Below, piece by piece: positions 8,599 through 18,686 of a stretch of 64,000 nucleotides of DNA. The stretch covers positions 1-64,000 of the IMG/VR virus record IMGVR_UViG_3300021090_000013. The stretch is one strand, 5' to 3'. A program made the position numbers and the translations under genes. The notes under the pieces are model-generated. The model was not told the origin of the DNA, made no database searches, and worked only from the letters and a program-made list of their open reading frames with translations. The DNA comes from a virus. Each line of letters begins with the position of its first letter. Position 1 is the stretch's first letter.

Positions 8599-8933
8599 TG
8601 CTCTCATCGGGACCGCGTGACCGCCGGGTGCGATTCGAGCAGGCGCAAGAGGTTGTGTCCGAGAGCGGGGAGAAGACGCTGGTGTGGCTTCCCTTCTTCA
8701 CCACCTGGGCCGAGCGCACGCCGCTGAGCGGGACCGAACTCTACCAGGCCCAGCAGCTAGCGGCCAAGGTCGACACGCGGTTCCGGATTCTCTGGGGCTC
8801 GGCGCCTTCGGAAGTCACCCCGACTTCGACCTATCGCCTCGTGTGCGAGGGCCGGACCTACGACATCACGCACGTGTCTGAAGTCGGACGCCGCGGCGGC
8901 CTGGAGCTCCTGGCCACTGCGAGGACCGAGTGA
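8598..8933 (+). CDS. Head-tail adaptor (head closure) protein
   Basis: 111 residues, TGATG overlap with the connector gene. Small beta-barrel-type protein with the family pattern: early basic R-D-R-R-V-R-F, WLPFFTTWAERTPLSGTEL, FRILWG and YRLVCEGRTYDITHVSEVGRRGGLELLA. These belong to the SPP1 gp16 / phage head-tail joining group that closes the head and docks the tail. It is followed by a GTGA overlap. Confidence 0.85.
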   Translation: MLSSGPRDRRVRFEQAQEVVSESGEKTLVWLPFFTTWAERTPLSGTELYQAQQLAAKVDTRFRILWGSAPSEVTPTSTYRLVCEGRTYDITHVSEVGRRGGLELLATARTE

Positions 8934-9346
8934 GCAACAAGGCTGGCGTCACGGTGACAGGCTTCGCGGAGCTGGAACGGGCGCTCAAGGCGCTGCCCCG
9001 CGCGGTCGAGTTGCGCGTCGCGCGCGCGACCTTGCGCGACCTGGCCGAGCCGCTACGGGCCGGGATGGCGCAGCGGGCCCCGCGCTCGCGCTTCGCGAAG
9101 TGGCACCTGGCCGACTCCATCGTGGTCAAGCCGGTGAAGGAAGAGAACACGACGGTGAGCATCGCGGTCGGCCCCGAGCGGTACTTCTTCTACGGGCGCT
9201 TCGTTGAGTGGGGCGCGTCGCGCCGCCCCGCTCACCCGTTCATGCGCCCCGCCTGGGACGAGTTCAAGCCCTACGCGCTCGAGGCTTTGGGCGCCGCGCT
9301 CTGGGCGCGCATCACCGCCGCCGCGCGAAGGCTGGCCAAGCGATGA
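8930..9346 (+). CDS. Tail component, HK97 gp10-like
   Basis: 138 residues from GTG in a GTGA overlap. The pattern VTGFAELERALKALPRAVELRVARATLRD, followed by APRSRFAKWHLADSI and the late FVEWGASRRPAHPFMRPAWDE, is diagnostic of the HK97 gp10 family, thought to help join or terminate the tail tube. Neighbours on both sides are head-tail interface proteins. Confidence 0.9.
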   Translation: MSNKAGVTVTGFAELERALKALPRAVELRVARATLRDLAEPLRAGMAQRAPRSRFAKWHLADSIVVKPVKEENTTVSIAVGPERYFFYGRFVEWGASRRPAHPFMRPAWDEFKPYALEALGAALWARITAAARRLAKR

Positions 9347-9738
9347 CGCCCGTCGAGACCGCGCTCCGCACGCGACTGCTGGCGGATCCGGTTGTGGCCG
9401 GGCTCGTGCTCGACCGCATCGCCCCCTCGCCACTCGCCCAGGCGTCGGTGTTGCCGGCGATCACCTACCAGCGCGTCAGTGGTGCCCGTGGCGAGACGTT
9501 CTCCGGCCCCTCGGGGTTGGCGTGGCCGCGCATCCAGTTCGACTGCTGGGCGGGCTCCCACGCCGCGGCGCGGGGCCTGTTCGACGCCCTCCGCGTCTCG
9601 CTCAACGGGGCGGCGTTCATCGCATCCGGGGTAGTGGTCCAGAAAGCCCAGGTCATCAGCGAGACGGACTTCTATGAGTCGGACGTCAAGCTTCACCGCG
9701 TTTCCGCCGACCTCATGGTCTGGCACGAAGAGGAGTAG
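9343..9738 (+). CDS. Tail completion protein, DUF3168 family
   Basis: 131 residues, ATGA overlap with the gp10-like gene. The sequence runs TALRTRLLADPVVAGLVLDRIAP, then LPAITYQRVSG and WPRIQFDCWAGS, the hallmark blocks of DUF3168 tail terminator proteins. It probably caps the tail tube at the head-proximal end. Confidence 0.87.
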   Translation: MTPVETALRTRLLADPVVAGLVLDRIAPSPLAQASVLPAITYQRVSGARGETFSGPSGLAWPRIQFDCWAGSHAAARGLFDALRVSLNGAAFIASGVVVQKAQVISETDFYESDVKLHRVSADLMVWHEEE

Positions 9739-9741
9739 CAC

Positions 9742-10242
9742 ATGGCTTTGACCGCACGTCTCGTAATCGACCTCCAGAGCGACCAGACCAGCGCGCTCGA
9801 CCTGGAGACCGTGTCCAGCCCGCTCAGCTACCGCAAGGTCTACGACATCACGAACGGTACGGGCGCGCTCCAGGCTACCAAGCGCTTCACCGACACACGC
9901 ACCCTCGCAGCCTCCGGGACCGAGGACATCGACCTGTCCGGCGTGCTGGTCGACGGCTTCGGCACCACGCTGCTGTTCACCCGCATCGTGGCGATCATCA
10001 TCGAGGCGGCGGCTGCGAACACCAACAACGTCCTTGTGATCTGCCCCGTTGCCAATGGGTTCATCACGCCCTTTGCCGCAGCGTCCGACACGCTGACCGT
10101 GCGGCCTGGCGGCGTCGCCCTCCTGGTCGCGCCCAACGCGACAGCCTTCGCGGTCACGGCCGCCACCGGGGACTTGCTCACCATCACGAACAGCGCGGGC
10201 ACCACGGGCGTCACCTACAACATCATCATCCTCGGCTCGTGA
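9742..10242 (+). CDS. Putative virion protein, beta-rich
   Basis: 166 residues with a proper start just after the DUF3168 gene. Strongly beta-rich with repeated T-A-S and hydrophobic positions (DTRTLAASGTEDIDLSGVL, TLTVRPGGVALLVAPNATA). Such proteins in metagenomic phages accompany the tail tube gene and may be tube- or surface-associated. No family assignment. Confidence 0.6.
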   Translation: MALTARLVIDLQSDQTSALDLETVSSPLSYRKVYDITNGTGALQATKRFTDTRTLAASGTEDIDLSGVLVDGFGTTLLFTRIVAIIIEAAAANTNNVLVICPVANGFITPFAAASDTLTVRPGGVALLVAPNATAFAVTAATGDLLTITNSAGTTGVTYNIIILGS

Positions 10243-10271
10243 TCTGGAACCGGAAAGAGAAGGAGTGATCC

Positions 10272-10709
10272 ATGGCTGAACACGCAACCATCGCCCGCAT
10301 CGGGTATCTGAGCCAGTTCCAGCGGGGGAACGGAGACGGGCCGCCCGAGACGTTCACGAACGTGAACGAGGTCATCTCGTTCGAGCCGCCCGATGCCCAG
10401 GCCGACGACATCGAGGTGACGCACTTCGAGAGCCCGGGAGGCTACAAGGAGTACGTCCGCGGCCTGCTCGACGGCGGAGAGGTGTCCTTCTCGGTCAACT
10501 GGGACCCGGCCAACCGCGCGAGCCATGCCCAGATCCGCACCGACAAGATCTCGGGGCTCACCCACAACTACCGCTTCGTCCTCCCGGGCTCCATCGAGAC
10601 CATCACCTTCCCCGGCTACGTCAAGGGGCTGAAGCGCAACGTCGAGCCCAACACCCAGATCACCGCCGACGTCACGCTCAAGGTCTGCGGCGCCCCGACC
10701 GAGGTCTAA
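10272..10709 (+). CDS. Major tail tube protein
   Basis: 145 residues, start after AAGGAGTGATCC. The layout matches lambda/TP901-type tube proteins: a short N-terminal arm, EVISFEPPDAQADDIEVTHFESPGGYKEYVRGLLDGGEVSFSV (core tube motif in which the D-D/T-x-F-S-P element is recognisable), and a C-terminal beta-domain with KGLKRNVEPNTQITADVTLKV. It lies just upstream of the tail chaperone, as expected. Confidence 0.88.
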   Translation: MAEHATIARIGYLSQFQRGNGDGPPETFTNVNEVISFEPPDAQADDIEVTHFESPGGYKEYVRGLLDGGEVSFSVNWDPANRASHAQIRTDKISGLTHNYRFVLPGSIETITFPGYVKGLKRNVEPNTQITADVTLKVCGAPTEV

Positions 10710-10712
10710 CGC

Positions 10713-11111
10713 ATGGCCAACAAGTTCAAGGGTGAGGTCGACTTCGAGGCGCAGGGCAAGAATTGGGTCTTGCGCCTCGGCATGAACGACCTGATCGAGC
10801 TACAGGAGAAGCTGGGCATCGAGGAGGACGATCTGGCCAAGTTCTTCTTTCAGCTTGCCCGCTCCATGGGCCGGAGCATGAAGAAGACCAGAACGGCTAT
10901 CACCGTGGCCCTGAAGGGCAACCAGCCCGAGACCACCGAGGAAACAGCCGGCGAAATCATCACGGAGTTGGGCTTCAAGCGAACCGGCGACCTCCTGGCA
11001 GAAGCGATCAAGTGGGCGATGCCCGACCCTCCCGAGGGAGGAGAGAAGGACAAGGGAAAAGGACGCTCTCCTGGCGCGAGTACATCCACGACGCAGCCCG
11101 CGCTGGACTAA
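10713..11111 (+). CDS. Tail assembly chaperone, short (G-like) form
   Basis: 132 residues. Family pattern KFKGEVDFEAQGKNWVLRLGMNDLIELQEKLG, found in tail chaperones that coat the tape measure during assembly. The end of the frame is charged and low in complexity ([14 protein letters not shown]) and contains the slippery sequence that gives the long form. The gene sits between tail tube and tape measure. Confidence 0.88.
   Translation: MANKFKGEVDFEAQGKNWVLRLGMNDLIELQEKLGIEEDDLAKFFFQLARSMGRSMKKTRTAITVALKGNQPETTEETAGEIITELGFKRTGDLLAEAIKWAMPDPPEGGEKDKGKGRSPGASTSTTQPALD
11054..11060 (+). promoter_or_regulatory. Slippery heptamer for -1 ribosomal frameshift
   Basis: In the chaperone frame the codons read AAG GGA AAA, placing a canonical X-XXY-YYZ heptamer G_GGA_AAA exactly here. 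After a -1 slip the next codon starts at 11060 (AGG) and translation enters the downstream overlapping frame. This mirrors the lambda G/GT mechanism. Confidence 0.85.
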
Positions 11112-11386
11112 GCCCAGACGAGTTCTGGCGGTACACGCCGCGCGAAATATCGTACGTCCTCCAGGGGGCCCGATGGCGCCAGGAGCAGGCAACACGGCTG
11201 GCGGTCACGGAGGCTTGGACAGTGGCGGCCCTGAGCAGGGCGAAGCGGCTACCGCGGCTCAAGAGCCTCCTGCGCACGACTGGCGAACGGGAGCGTCAGA
11301 CACCCGAGCAGCAGGAGTCCATCCTCCGCGACTGGGCCGAATCGGCTGGCCTGAAGATCGAGCGTCATGAGCACCCGGTGATGTGA
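11060..11386 (+). CDS. Tail chaperone C-terminal (T-like) extension, -1 frame
   Basis: Joined to the upstream gene by frameshift, giving a product of about 224 residues. The extension opens with [31 protein letters not shown], the conserved T-domain motif (W-R-E-Y, then P-x-E-F-W-x-x-T-P-x-E). It has no start codon of its own at a sensible place. It ends in TGATG overlap with the tape measure. The T part is expected to bind tail tube subunits. Confidence 0.85.
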   Translation, partial: RTLSWREYIHDAARAGLSPDEFWRYTPREISYVLQGARWRQEQATRLAVTEAWTVAALSRAKRLPRLKSLLRTTGERERQTPEQQESILRDWAESAGLKIERHEHPVM

Positions 11387-14300
11387 TGGCAGAGCCTATC
11401 GGAGCCCTCCGCGCGATCCTGAGCCTCGACTGGGCATCGTTCGAGGACGCGTGCGGGCGCGCGGCCAAGGCGACTAACAACTTCGGGAAGACCTTCAAGT
11501 CCCTCGACAAGGACATGAAGGCGAGCGCCCGGGCGATCACCGAGATCGCTACGCCCATCGCTGCCGCCATGGCCGCAGTAGGCGGCGCAATCCTGCTCGC
11601 CACGACCAAGTGGGTGCAGTACGCGGATGGGCTCGACACCATGGCCGCGAAGAGCGGCCACACCATCGACTGGCTGCAAGCGACGGCGTTCGCCGCCTCG
11701 CAGTCAGGGACCGATATCGAGGCCGTCGTAGCCGGGACGGGAAGGCTTCAGCGTGCGCTGGTCGAGGGGTCCGCCGAGACTGTCGCGTCTGTTCGTGCGC
11801 TCGGGCTGTCCTTCGGCGAGCTGCGCCGGTCCTCGCCAGACGAGCAGATGCAAAAGGTGCTCGTCGCCCTCGGAAAGGTCAAGAACGAGAGCGAAAGGAC
11901 CGCGCTGGCGACCCGCTTGCTTGGCAAGTCTGGGGCCGACCTGATTCCGCTCGCCGGCAACATGGAGGCGCTGCAACGGCGAGCCCGCGAGCTGGGCCTG
12001 ATCATGTCCACCGAGGACGTGCGGGCGGCCGCTCAGCTCGGGAACGAAGTCAAGGCCCTGGGCTCCAGCTTCACCGGGCTGACGCAGACTCTCGTCGCAG
12101 CGATCACGAGCAACCAGAGCCTCCACACGATGGTCACGGGGCTGACCGACATCTTCGGCAAGCTGTCCACGGCTGTCAGTGGCAACCGCTCGGAGATGAC
12201 GAACCTCGTCTCCCAGGGTGTGGTCAAGCTCGCGGAAGGTATGGTGCTTGTCGCCCGCGCCGGCGGCGTCGCGAACACTGTCTATTCTGCGCTGGCGCTG
12301 ACGTGGGCATCAGCAAGGAACATCGCCCTACAACTCGCGCTAGCCGCCCAACGAATGAACATGCCTTCCGCCGGCAACGCCGCGCGGGACGCCGCCTCCG
12401 CAGCGAAGCGCGCAGAGCGGCTTGAGAATATCAGGCTCATCGAGGCCGAGATCACGGCTAATGCGCGAGCGGCCGGAGAGACCGAGGAGGCTTACACAAA
12501 GCGGGCCAACGCCATCGATGGCGTGGTCAAGGAACTGGAGGGGCTCAAGAAGAGCATCGAGTCCGTAGCCGGGCAGGAAGTCAAGGGCGGCAAGGACATC
12601 AAGAAGACCACGGGGGAGATCAACCTCCAGACCGCGGCGGCAAAGAAGGCGCAGGAGGAGCTCGAGAAGTGGCAGAAGAAGCTCGATCAGTTGAGCTTCG
12701 AGCGCTGGCTGTCCGCGACCGAGGCCAGGATGGACGCGCAGGAGGAAGCCGAGCAAGACGCCTTCGATCTCTGGCTCGCTCGGACCCAGGACCAGATGCG
12801 GCTGGAGGATGAACTCGACCAAATAGGATTCGAGCGCTGGCTGGGCATCCAGGAGCAACGGGAAGAAGTCGCCGAACGGGCGCACAGGGCCGAACAGGAA
12901 CGCTTGCAGGACTTGGAATCCGGGATGCAAGGGCTCTCCGACCTGTTCGCCCACTTCAGCGCACCAGACTCGTTTGGTGCTTCGCTAGCCGGCACGCTCG
13001 AACGGGCGGGCTCCCTGATGCAGGAGTTCAATCGCTACACCCAGGACGGGATCATTTCCTGGGGCGAGCTGGCGGGCATGATCGCTTCCGGTGCGTCTGC
13101 CATGGAGCAGGCGACCGACAGCGCCAGCCAGTGGGAAAACACCCTCGGGGGTGCCTCCACAGGCGCTGCGATGGGATCGGCATTCGGTCCCTATGGGATG
13201 GCCTTCGGCGCCATCATCGGTGGCCTCGCCGGAGCGACAAGCAACCCCGACTGGGTGCGGATCATGGAACACGTGGGCGAGACCTGGGGAATCGCGATCA
13301 GTGAGGGTCTCGCCCGGAAGATCGCCCTCGATCAGGATCGGATCGGTAGCGCCACCGGGGCCATCGCCCTGCACCTCGCGGAGATTTGGGCCGAGGCGGG
13401 CGGCGTCATGGCCGTGGGGCTTGACCAAGCCTACATCGGCATGAACAACCTGCTCACCCTGATGGACGAGGGCGTGATATCTGCCGTTGACGGAGCGGAA
13501 GCATTCAACACGGCATTCGGAGTCCTGCTCCCTGCATCCATCGACAGAACGACTGGCCTGATCTCCCTACAGACCGCGCAATTCATCCGCCACGCGCAGG
13601 CCCTCGGGATCGACTCGCAGGCCCTGACCGACTTCATGGCGCAGCAGTCATCCGCTGCTACGGCTGGGCTCAACGCGATGGCCGCAGGCTTGGTTGTCAC
13701 CGAGTACACAGCGGAGGGTGTGGGCGCCGCGATCGCTGCACAGTTCCAGTCCCTCCGCGACTCGGGCATGACGATTGGCCAGGCGCTCCAAGAGCTACAG
13801 CCTGCGATAGACGCATTCGCGGCCAAGTTCGCGGAGCTTGGGGTGTCCGGCGGTGCCGCCTTCGCCCAAGTCGGAGCCATGGCCGCCTTGGCTGGCGACG
13901 AGGTGGCCGGCCCCATGATCGAGGCGATCAACGGGGCTGGGGACACGCTGGCTGCGCTCTCGAATCAGGGCATCCTCACGCAGGAGATGTTCACCGGGCT
14001 GAGCACCAGCATGGCCGACACCTACGCGGCTCTGGTGGAGCAAGGCTACGGCGGAGCCACAGCGATGGCCATGATCGCCCCCGACCTACAAACGGTGTGG
14101 GAGCTACAGCAACGGTACGGCTACGAGGTCGACGCCACCACTCAGGCCCTACTCGACGAGGCTCTCGCCTCCGGCGCGGTGGGTGAGGCGCACATGTCCG
14201 CGCAGGAGCGCATCGCGACCGCCACGGAGCACTTGGCGAGCACGGTAGACCTGCTCGCCGAAGCCTTCGGTGTGAAACTGCCACGCGAGGCAGAACGGGG

Positions 14301-14622
14301 CGCTCGCGGCATCGAGGACGCGCTTAACGGGATCAGTGTCAAGCCGGTAAAGGTCCCGGTCGAGGTCGAGTGGCCAGACGGAAAAAACCCCAACGCTCCG
14401 GCAGTCCCCAGCTTCGCGTCAGGCGGGATCGGCGACTTCGGCTCGGGCACGCTGGCGATGCTGCACGACTACGAGGCGATCGTGCCCCTCGACAAGGGCG
14501 GGCCCGGGCTCGCGGACCCGGCGATGCTGTCGGAGCTGCGCGGCATGAACGGCATGCTGCGCCGGTACATCCAGGCCCAGCCGACAGCGCTTCGAGACGC
14601 GGTGCTGATGGGGCGGGCGTAA
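11386..14622 (+). CDS. Tape measure protein, module A
   Basis: 1078 residues. It sets tail length and probably helps DNA passage. A coiled-coil N-terminus is followed by a hydrophobic helix pair ([19 protein letters not shown] near 45-65), a charged coiled-coil from about 370 to 500 with internal F-x-x-W-L repeats, and a glycine-rich membrane-like segment ([20 protein letters not shown] near 600). The end carries the usual late motif with [26 protein letters not shown], common in tape measures. ATG 11386 is preferred (TGATG overlap); a GTG one codon upstream is possible. Confidence 0.92.
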   Translation: MAEPIGALRAILSLDWASFEDACGRAAKATNNFGKTFKSLDKDMKASARAITEIATPIAAAMAAVGGAILLATTKWVQYADGLDTMAAKSGHTIDWLQATAFAASQSGTDIEAVVAGTGRLQRALVEGSAETVASVRALGLSFGELRRSSPDEQMQKVLVALGKVKNESERTALATRLLGKSGADLIPLAGNMEALQRRARELGLIMSTEDVRAAAQLGNEVKALGSSFTGLTQTLVAAITSNQSLHTMVTGLTDIFGKLSTAVSGNRSEMTNLVSQGVVKLAEGMVLVARAGGVANTVYSALALTWASARNIALQLALAAQRMNMPSAGNAARDAASAAKRAERLENIRLIEAEITANARAAGETEEAYTKRANAIDGVVKELEGLKKSIESVAGQEVKGGKDIKKTTGEINLQTAAAKKAQEELEKWQKKLDQLSFERWLSATEARMDAQEEAEQDAFDLWLARTQDQMRLEDELDQIGFERWLGIQEQREEVAERAHRAEQERLQDLESGMQGLSDLFAHFSAPDSFGASLAGTLERAGSLMQEFNRYTQDGIISWGELAGMIASGASAMEQATDSASQWENTLGGASTGAAMGSAFGPYGMAFGAIIGGLAGATSNPDWVRIMEHVGETWGIAISEGLARKIALDQDRIGSATGAIALHLAEIWAEAGGVMAVGLDQAYIGMNNLLTLMDEGVISAVDGAEAFNTAFGVLLPASIDRTTGLISLQTAQFIRHAQALGIDSQALTDFMAQQSSAATAGLNAMAAGLVVTEYTAEGVGAAIAAQFQSLRDSGMTIGQALQELQPAIDAFAAKFAELGVSGGAAFAQVGAMAALAGDEVAGPMIEAINGAGDTLAALSNQGILTQEMFTGLSTSMADTYAALVEQGYGGATAMAMIAPDLQTVWELQQRYGYEVDATTQALLDEALASGAVGEAHMSAQERIATATEHLASTVDLLAEAFGVKLPREAERGARGIEDALNGISVKPVKVPVEVEWPDGKNPNAPAVPSFASGGIGDFGSGTLAMLHDYEAIVPLDKGGPGLADPAMLSELRGMNGMLRRYIQAQPTALRDAVLMGRA

Positions 14623-14633
14623 AGGAGAGAGAA

Positions 14634-15197
14634 ATGGCGATCCAGACCTTCCAAGAAGTCCTCGTAAACAGCGTCACCGATGGCCCGACGCTGACCGCTG
14701 CGGCGCGGGCCTCGTGCATCCCGACCGCAGACCGGATCGTCCTGCCGAGTCACTACTTCAACCCGGGCAAGGCGCTGGAGTTCACGCTCGGCGGCCGGAT
14801 CTCGAACGCGGTCACTACTCCCGGGACGGTGCGCTTCGACATCTGCATGGGCGCCGCAGGCACCACCATCGTGTTCGACACGGGCGCGCTGAATCTCAAC
14901 ATCGTGGCCAAGACTACGGTTCCTTGGTGGCTCAGGGTGGTGCTCAACTGCCGTGCGGTAGGCGCCAGCACGCTGACCACGTTCTTTCCCGAGGGCATCT
15001 TTCAGAGCGAGGCGGTCGTGGGCTCGCCGTTGCCCACCGTGGGCGGGAACGGATCGCTGCTGGTCCCTGTCGGAACGCCTGGAGTAGGCGCAGGGATGGA
15101 CAACACGGCCGCGTCGATCTTGGACGTTTTCCACACGCAAACCGTAGCCACCGGCCAGCTGATCGTCTCGCAATTCCGCGTGGTTGCCCTCAACTGA
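14634..15197 (+). CDS. Putative tail protein downstream of tape measure
   Basis: 187 residues with a strong AAAGGAGAGA before ATG. Beta-rich jelly-roll-like composition (GKALEFTLGGRISNAVTTPGTVRFDICMG is the general style, with many T, G and V). Its place between tape measure and hub suggests a distal tail or fibre-associated protein. No family is recognised. Confidence 0.6.
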   Translation: MAIQTFQEVLVNSVTDGPTLTAAARASCIPTADRIVLPSHYFNPGKALEFTLGGRISNAVTTPGTVRFDICMGAAGTTIVFDTGALNLNIVAKTTVPWWLRVVLNCRAVGASTLTTFFPEGIFQSEAVVGSPLPTVGGNGSLLVPVGTPGVGAGMDNTAASILDVFHTQTVATGQLIVSQFRVVALN

Positions 15198-15231
15198 GCC
15201 GGAACTGGACCCGGGGTGTAGACTCGGTGGC

Positions 15232-17850
15232 ATGGAACACACACGCAGGACGATAGGTATTCTGGCCATGGCTTTAGGGATCGCGGCGGGCGCTTCGGGG
15301 CCACTCGGTGGGCCTCGTGCGCTGCGCCCTACCGTCCTGGCCGCGCCGACCACAACCGCGGCCTTGAACGTGTCCGACCGGACGTCAGGGACGCCCGTGC
15401 GGTGGCAGAACGCGGTAGGCGTCTCCGTCGCGCAGAACAGCTTGACGAAGACGGCGGCGGGTGGGGCCTTCGATGCGGGCGCGTCATCGGTGCAGACGCT
15501 CTGGTCTGGTGATGGCTACGTCGAATTCACCACGCTGGAGAACGACAAGCGCAAGGTGGCCGGGCTCAGCAATGGGGACCCGGGCCAGACCGATACTGAG
15601 ATCGACTTCGGGATGAGGCTCGGAAACAACGGCACCGTCCAAGTTGAGGAGAGCGGCGTAATCGTCGCTCAGGGCCTCGGCGCCTACGTCGCCGGTGACG
15701 TGTTCCGCGTGGCCATCGAAAGCGGCGTCCTCGTCTACCGCCAGAATGGGACGCTGCTCTGGGTGAGCTCCGCGACGCCCACGTACCCGCTGCTGGCGGA
15801 TACCAGCTTCTTCCATCTCGGCGGCACCATCACCAATGCGCGCATCTCCGCGCCCCCGCTGTACCCGGTGCGGTGGACCGAGGCGTCAGGCGTCGAGGTG
15901 CGCGGGAACCGGATTAGGCAGACGATAATCCAGGCCGGTGGCAGTGCTGGCGCTCTTTCGGCACAGCGCTTAACCTCTGGCGACGGCTACGTCGAAGTGC
16001 TAGCTCCAGCGTTCGGTAATGCTTTCATGTTCGCATTGACCACGGTCGGTGAAGCGCACACGTTTAACCGCTATGAAATTCTCGACTTCGCGCTTTACCA
16101 TCCACCAACCGTGAACGCCACACTACGGGTGTATGAAAACGGACTCGACTATGCAATCGGTGCGACGATTCAGCCCGGCGACATTCTCCGTATTGGAGTA
16201 GAAGCCGGACAAGTCGTCTACAGGCAGAATGGAGTTCTCGTCTACCGAAGCCTCACGCTGCCGATGTACCCGCTACAGGTAGATTGCGCTCTCTTTCTGC
16301 AGGACACTACCTTTCGCGCCCGCGTCTCCGGCATGCGCGTCCACACCATGCACGAGTGGGACGCCGACCTGGGCGAGTGGGGATGGAGCCCGCTAACGCC
16401 AGACGTGCGGACCGACCCACCCGCGACCTTCGATCTAGGCATCCCCGGAACCGGCCCGCTCGACTTCGCGGCCGGCACTGGTCGGGCATCGTGGACGATG
16501 GACAACAGCACGTCCAACAGCGAGGGCACGCTTGGGCTCTACTCCCCGCAGCACGCCGACCACCGGGACGCCTGGGCGCTCGGCATCGGTATTCGCTACA
16601 GCTACCGTGACGACGCTGACGCCGAGCCCATCGAGAAGTTCCACGGGCGGCTGAAGTACGCCAGCGCCGAGCCGGGGCGCTACGGCAAGCGGCACGTCCT
16701 GTGCTCGGCCGTCGACTGGATGGACGAGGCGGCGTCGACAAAGGTCAACATCCCCATCCAGGTCGGAAAGCGCACCGACGAAGTGCTGACCACCGTGAAG
16801 GATGCCGTTCGTAGGCAGCCCCTAGGCGTGGCCTTCGACGTCGCGGACAGCACCTTCCCCTACGTGATCGGCGACGGCGACAGCACGGCGATGACGTTCA
16901 TTCAACGCCTGTGCCAGAGCGAGCTAGGCTACTGCGTGATGCGCCGGGGCGTCCTGACGTTCTACAAGAGGACTTCTCGCCTTGCCCCGCTGCCGGTCGC
17001 CACGTTCGCCGGCACGATGCGCTGGCTTGACGCCCCGGTAGACGCGGCGAAGGTCAAGAACCGGGCGCGGGTGACCGTGCATCCAAAGCGTGTCGACGCT
17101 GCGGCCACTACGGTCCTCTTCGCGAAGCCAGACGAGAGCAATCCCGCGATAGACGTTGCTCAGACCATCACCATCACCGGGCGCTACACCGACCCCGCCC
17201 AGCTTGCGGCCCGCGTCGGCGGGATGGACATGGTCACGCCAGCCGCAACCACCGACTACCTGATGAACGCGCAGGAAGACGGGCTCGGCGCCGACCTAAC
17301 GGCAAACTGCGCAGTGGTGGCCGTCTATGGCGCCAACCAGGTCGAGTACAGCATCACCAACAATGACGCGGTGGTGGGCTATCTGATCAAGCTCCAGGCC
17401 CGCGGGAGAGGCGTCTACGACTACGACCCCATCGACGCCATCGCGCTCGACCAGGCGAGCATCGACGCCGTGGGCGAGGGCATTATCGCGCTGGACATGG
17501 TCTACCAGAGCGACCTCAGCATCGCCGGCCCGGTCGCTGACTACCTGGTGGCGACGTGGGTAGCCGAAGGCGCGAGCGAGGCCAACGTCGAGTACATCCC
17601 CAAGACCGCCGCGGCTCTGTCGGAAGCGATGGGCATCGAGCCCGGGGACGCGATTGTGGCGAGCGAATCCGTCACCGGCGTGAATAACGCCTTCTGGGTG
17701 CAGCACGTCTCGGCTGAAATCTCCGGCAACGGTCCGGGGTTCACGTCGTTCCAGTGGGCGCTACAGAGGACGCTGGTGGCGGCATACTGGCAAGTCGGGA
17801 TCGCCGGCTACTCTGAAGTCGGGATCACCACGGTGGTTGGACCGCTCTGA
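15232..17850 (+). CDS. Tail hub/baseplate protein with duplicated lectin-like domain
   Basis: 872 residues. Residues ~56-215 and ~218-380 are two copies of one module, each opening with P-V-R-W and containing SGDGYVE and VYRQNG; this looks like a carbohydrate-binding jelly roll. The remainder (~385-872) is a tail hub domain homologous to the protein at 58781-60373 (shared: W-T-M/Q-L-D-N-S-S/T near the front, a D-W-M/L-D/E-E-A-A-x-x-K-V/I block, and G-G-M/L-D-M later). The first 45 residues are hydrophobic and signal-peptide-like, unusual for a hub; the start is uncertain. The second lectin copy is visibly poorer in G+C. Confidence 0.75.
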   Translation: MEHTRRTIGILAMALGIAAGASGPLGGPRALRPTVLAAPTTTAALNVSDRTSGTPVRWQNAVGVSVAQNSLTKTAAGGAFDAGASSVQTLWSGDGYVEFTTLENDKRKVAGLSNGDPGQTDTEIDFGMRLGNNGTVQVEESGVIVAQGLGAYVAGDVFRVAIESGVLVYRQNGTLLWVSSATPTYPLLADTSFFHLGGTITNARISAPPLYPVRWTEASGVEVRGNRIRQTIIQAGGSAGALSAQRLTSGDGYVEVLAPAFGNAFMFALTTVGEAHTFNRYEILDFALYHPPTVNATLRVYENGLDYAIGATIQPGDILRIGVEAGQVVYRQNGVLVYRSLTLPMYPLQVDCALFLQDTTFRARVSGMRVHTMHEWDADLGEWGWSPLTPDVRTDPPATFDLGIPGTGPLDFAAGTGRASWTMDNSTSNSEGTLGLYSPQHADHRDAWALGIGIRYSYRDDADAEPIEKFHGRLKYASAEPGRYGKRHVLCSAVDWMDEAASTKVNIPIQVGKRTDEVLTTVKDAVRRQPLGVAFDVADSTFPYVIGDGDSTAMTFIQRLCQSELGYCVMRRGVLTFYKRTSRLAPLPVATFAGTMRWLDAPVDAAKVKNRARVTVHPKRVDAAATTVLFAKPDESNPAIDVAQTITITGRYTDPAQLAARVGGMDMVTPAATTDYLMNAQEDGLGADLTANCAVVAVYGANQVEYSITNNDAVVGYLIKLQARGRGVYDYDPIDAIALDQASIDAVGEGIIALDMVYQSDLSIAGPVADYLVATWVAEGASEANVEYIPKTAAALSEAMGIEPGDAIVASESVTGVNNAFWVQHVSAEISGNGPGFTSFQWALQRTLVAAYWQVGIAGYSEVGITTVVGPL

Positions 17851-17859
17851 GGTGATTGG

Positions 17860-18231
17860 ATGGCGATGCTGACGGCGGGCAGCAAGAGTGCGGCGAGACG
17901 GCTCCTACACTGGGACGTAGCCCGGGTGGTCGCTCTCGCCGCGGCGGGGCACGATGTCTCGCTGTACCAGGCCCGCCAGCGCGCTGCGGAGACGGCGATC
18001 GATGCCGACGTAGCGTCTTGGTCGGAAGAGGTGCGCAGCCTCTTCCTGGCCGTGCTGGAGGTGACCAGGACGCCCACTCCGGTCGTACAGCTAGGTATCG
18101 GCAGACTCCAGCATCCAATCCAGCGAATGACCAGGGATGAGCAGATCGCCAGCCGTGAACTGGCCCGCGAGATCGGCGTCCTCGGCAAGCTCCAAGAAGT
18201 CGCGCCCGTGCACTGGGCCGAGGGGGACTGA
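17860..18231 (+). CDS. Conserved-type phage protein of unknown function, tail region
   Basis: 123 residues, all helical in appearance, with L-L-H-W-D-V-A-R-V and two arginine-rich helices. It begins 9 bases after the hub gene and ends in TGATG overlap with the next gene, so it belongs to the tail operon. No function is recognised. Confidence 0.55.
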   Translation: MAMLTAGSKSAARRLLHWDVARVVALAAAGHDVSLYQARQRAAETAIDADVASWSEEVRSLFLAVLEVTRTPTPVVQLGIGRLQHPIQRMTRDEQIASRELAREIGVLGKLQEVAPVHWAEGD

Positions 18232-18686
18232 TGGCTGTACCTCACACCTGGGTGACCGGGGAACTGGCCACGGCCTCGCTGCTCAACGGCTTGCGCGATG
18301 GCCTGATCGCGCTGGCTGCTGCGAAGCCGCTGGTCATGTCGTTTGGTGATCCTGGCGGGGCCGTACTCACTGCCGGGGTCAAGCGCTGCATCTACGTCAA
18401 GAACGGCATTCGCGCCGGCGGCTGGACGTTGGCGGCTGACGCGGTAGGCTCGGTGGTGCTCGACCTGTGGGTCGCTGCCTACCCCACGATTCCCACGGTG
18501 GCCAACACGATCACCGGGAGCGAGAAGCCAACGCTCGCAGGCGTGAGGGTCAACCAGGACTCGGCGCTCAGCACATGGATCCCGGACATTCCGAGCGGGA
18601 GTTTCCTGGTCGCCAATATCGATAGCGCGGCGACCATTAAGCAGCTCACCGTCAGCCTGGACGGTACGCTGCTAGAGCTGCTCTGA
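18231..18686 (+). CDS. Tail fibre-like protein with baseplate-attachment motif
   Basis: 151 residues. The N-terminus PHTWVTGELATASLLNGLRD is the short phage fibre motif (W-x-x-G-E-x-x-T/A-A-x-x-x-N-x-x-x-R-D) also seen at the starts of the proteins at 60381 and 60662 in module B. The rest is beta-rich. It likely attaches to the hub encoded upstream. Confidence 0.65.
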   Translation: MAVPHTWVTGELATASLLNGLRDGLIALAAAKPLVMSFGDPGGAVLTAGVKRCIYVKNGIRAGGWTLAADAVGSVVLDLWVAAYPTIPTVANTITGSEKPTLAGVRVNQDSALSTWIPDIPSGSFLVANIDSAATIKQLTVSLDGTLLELL

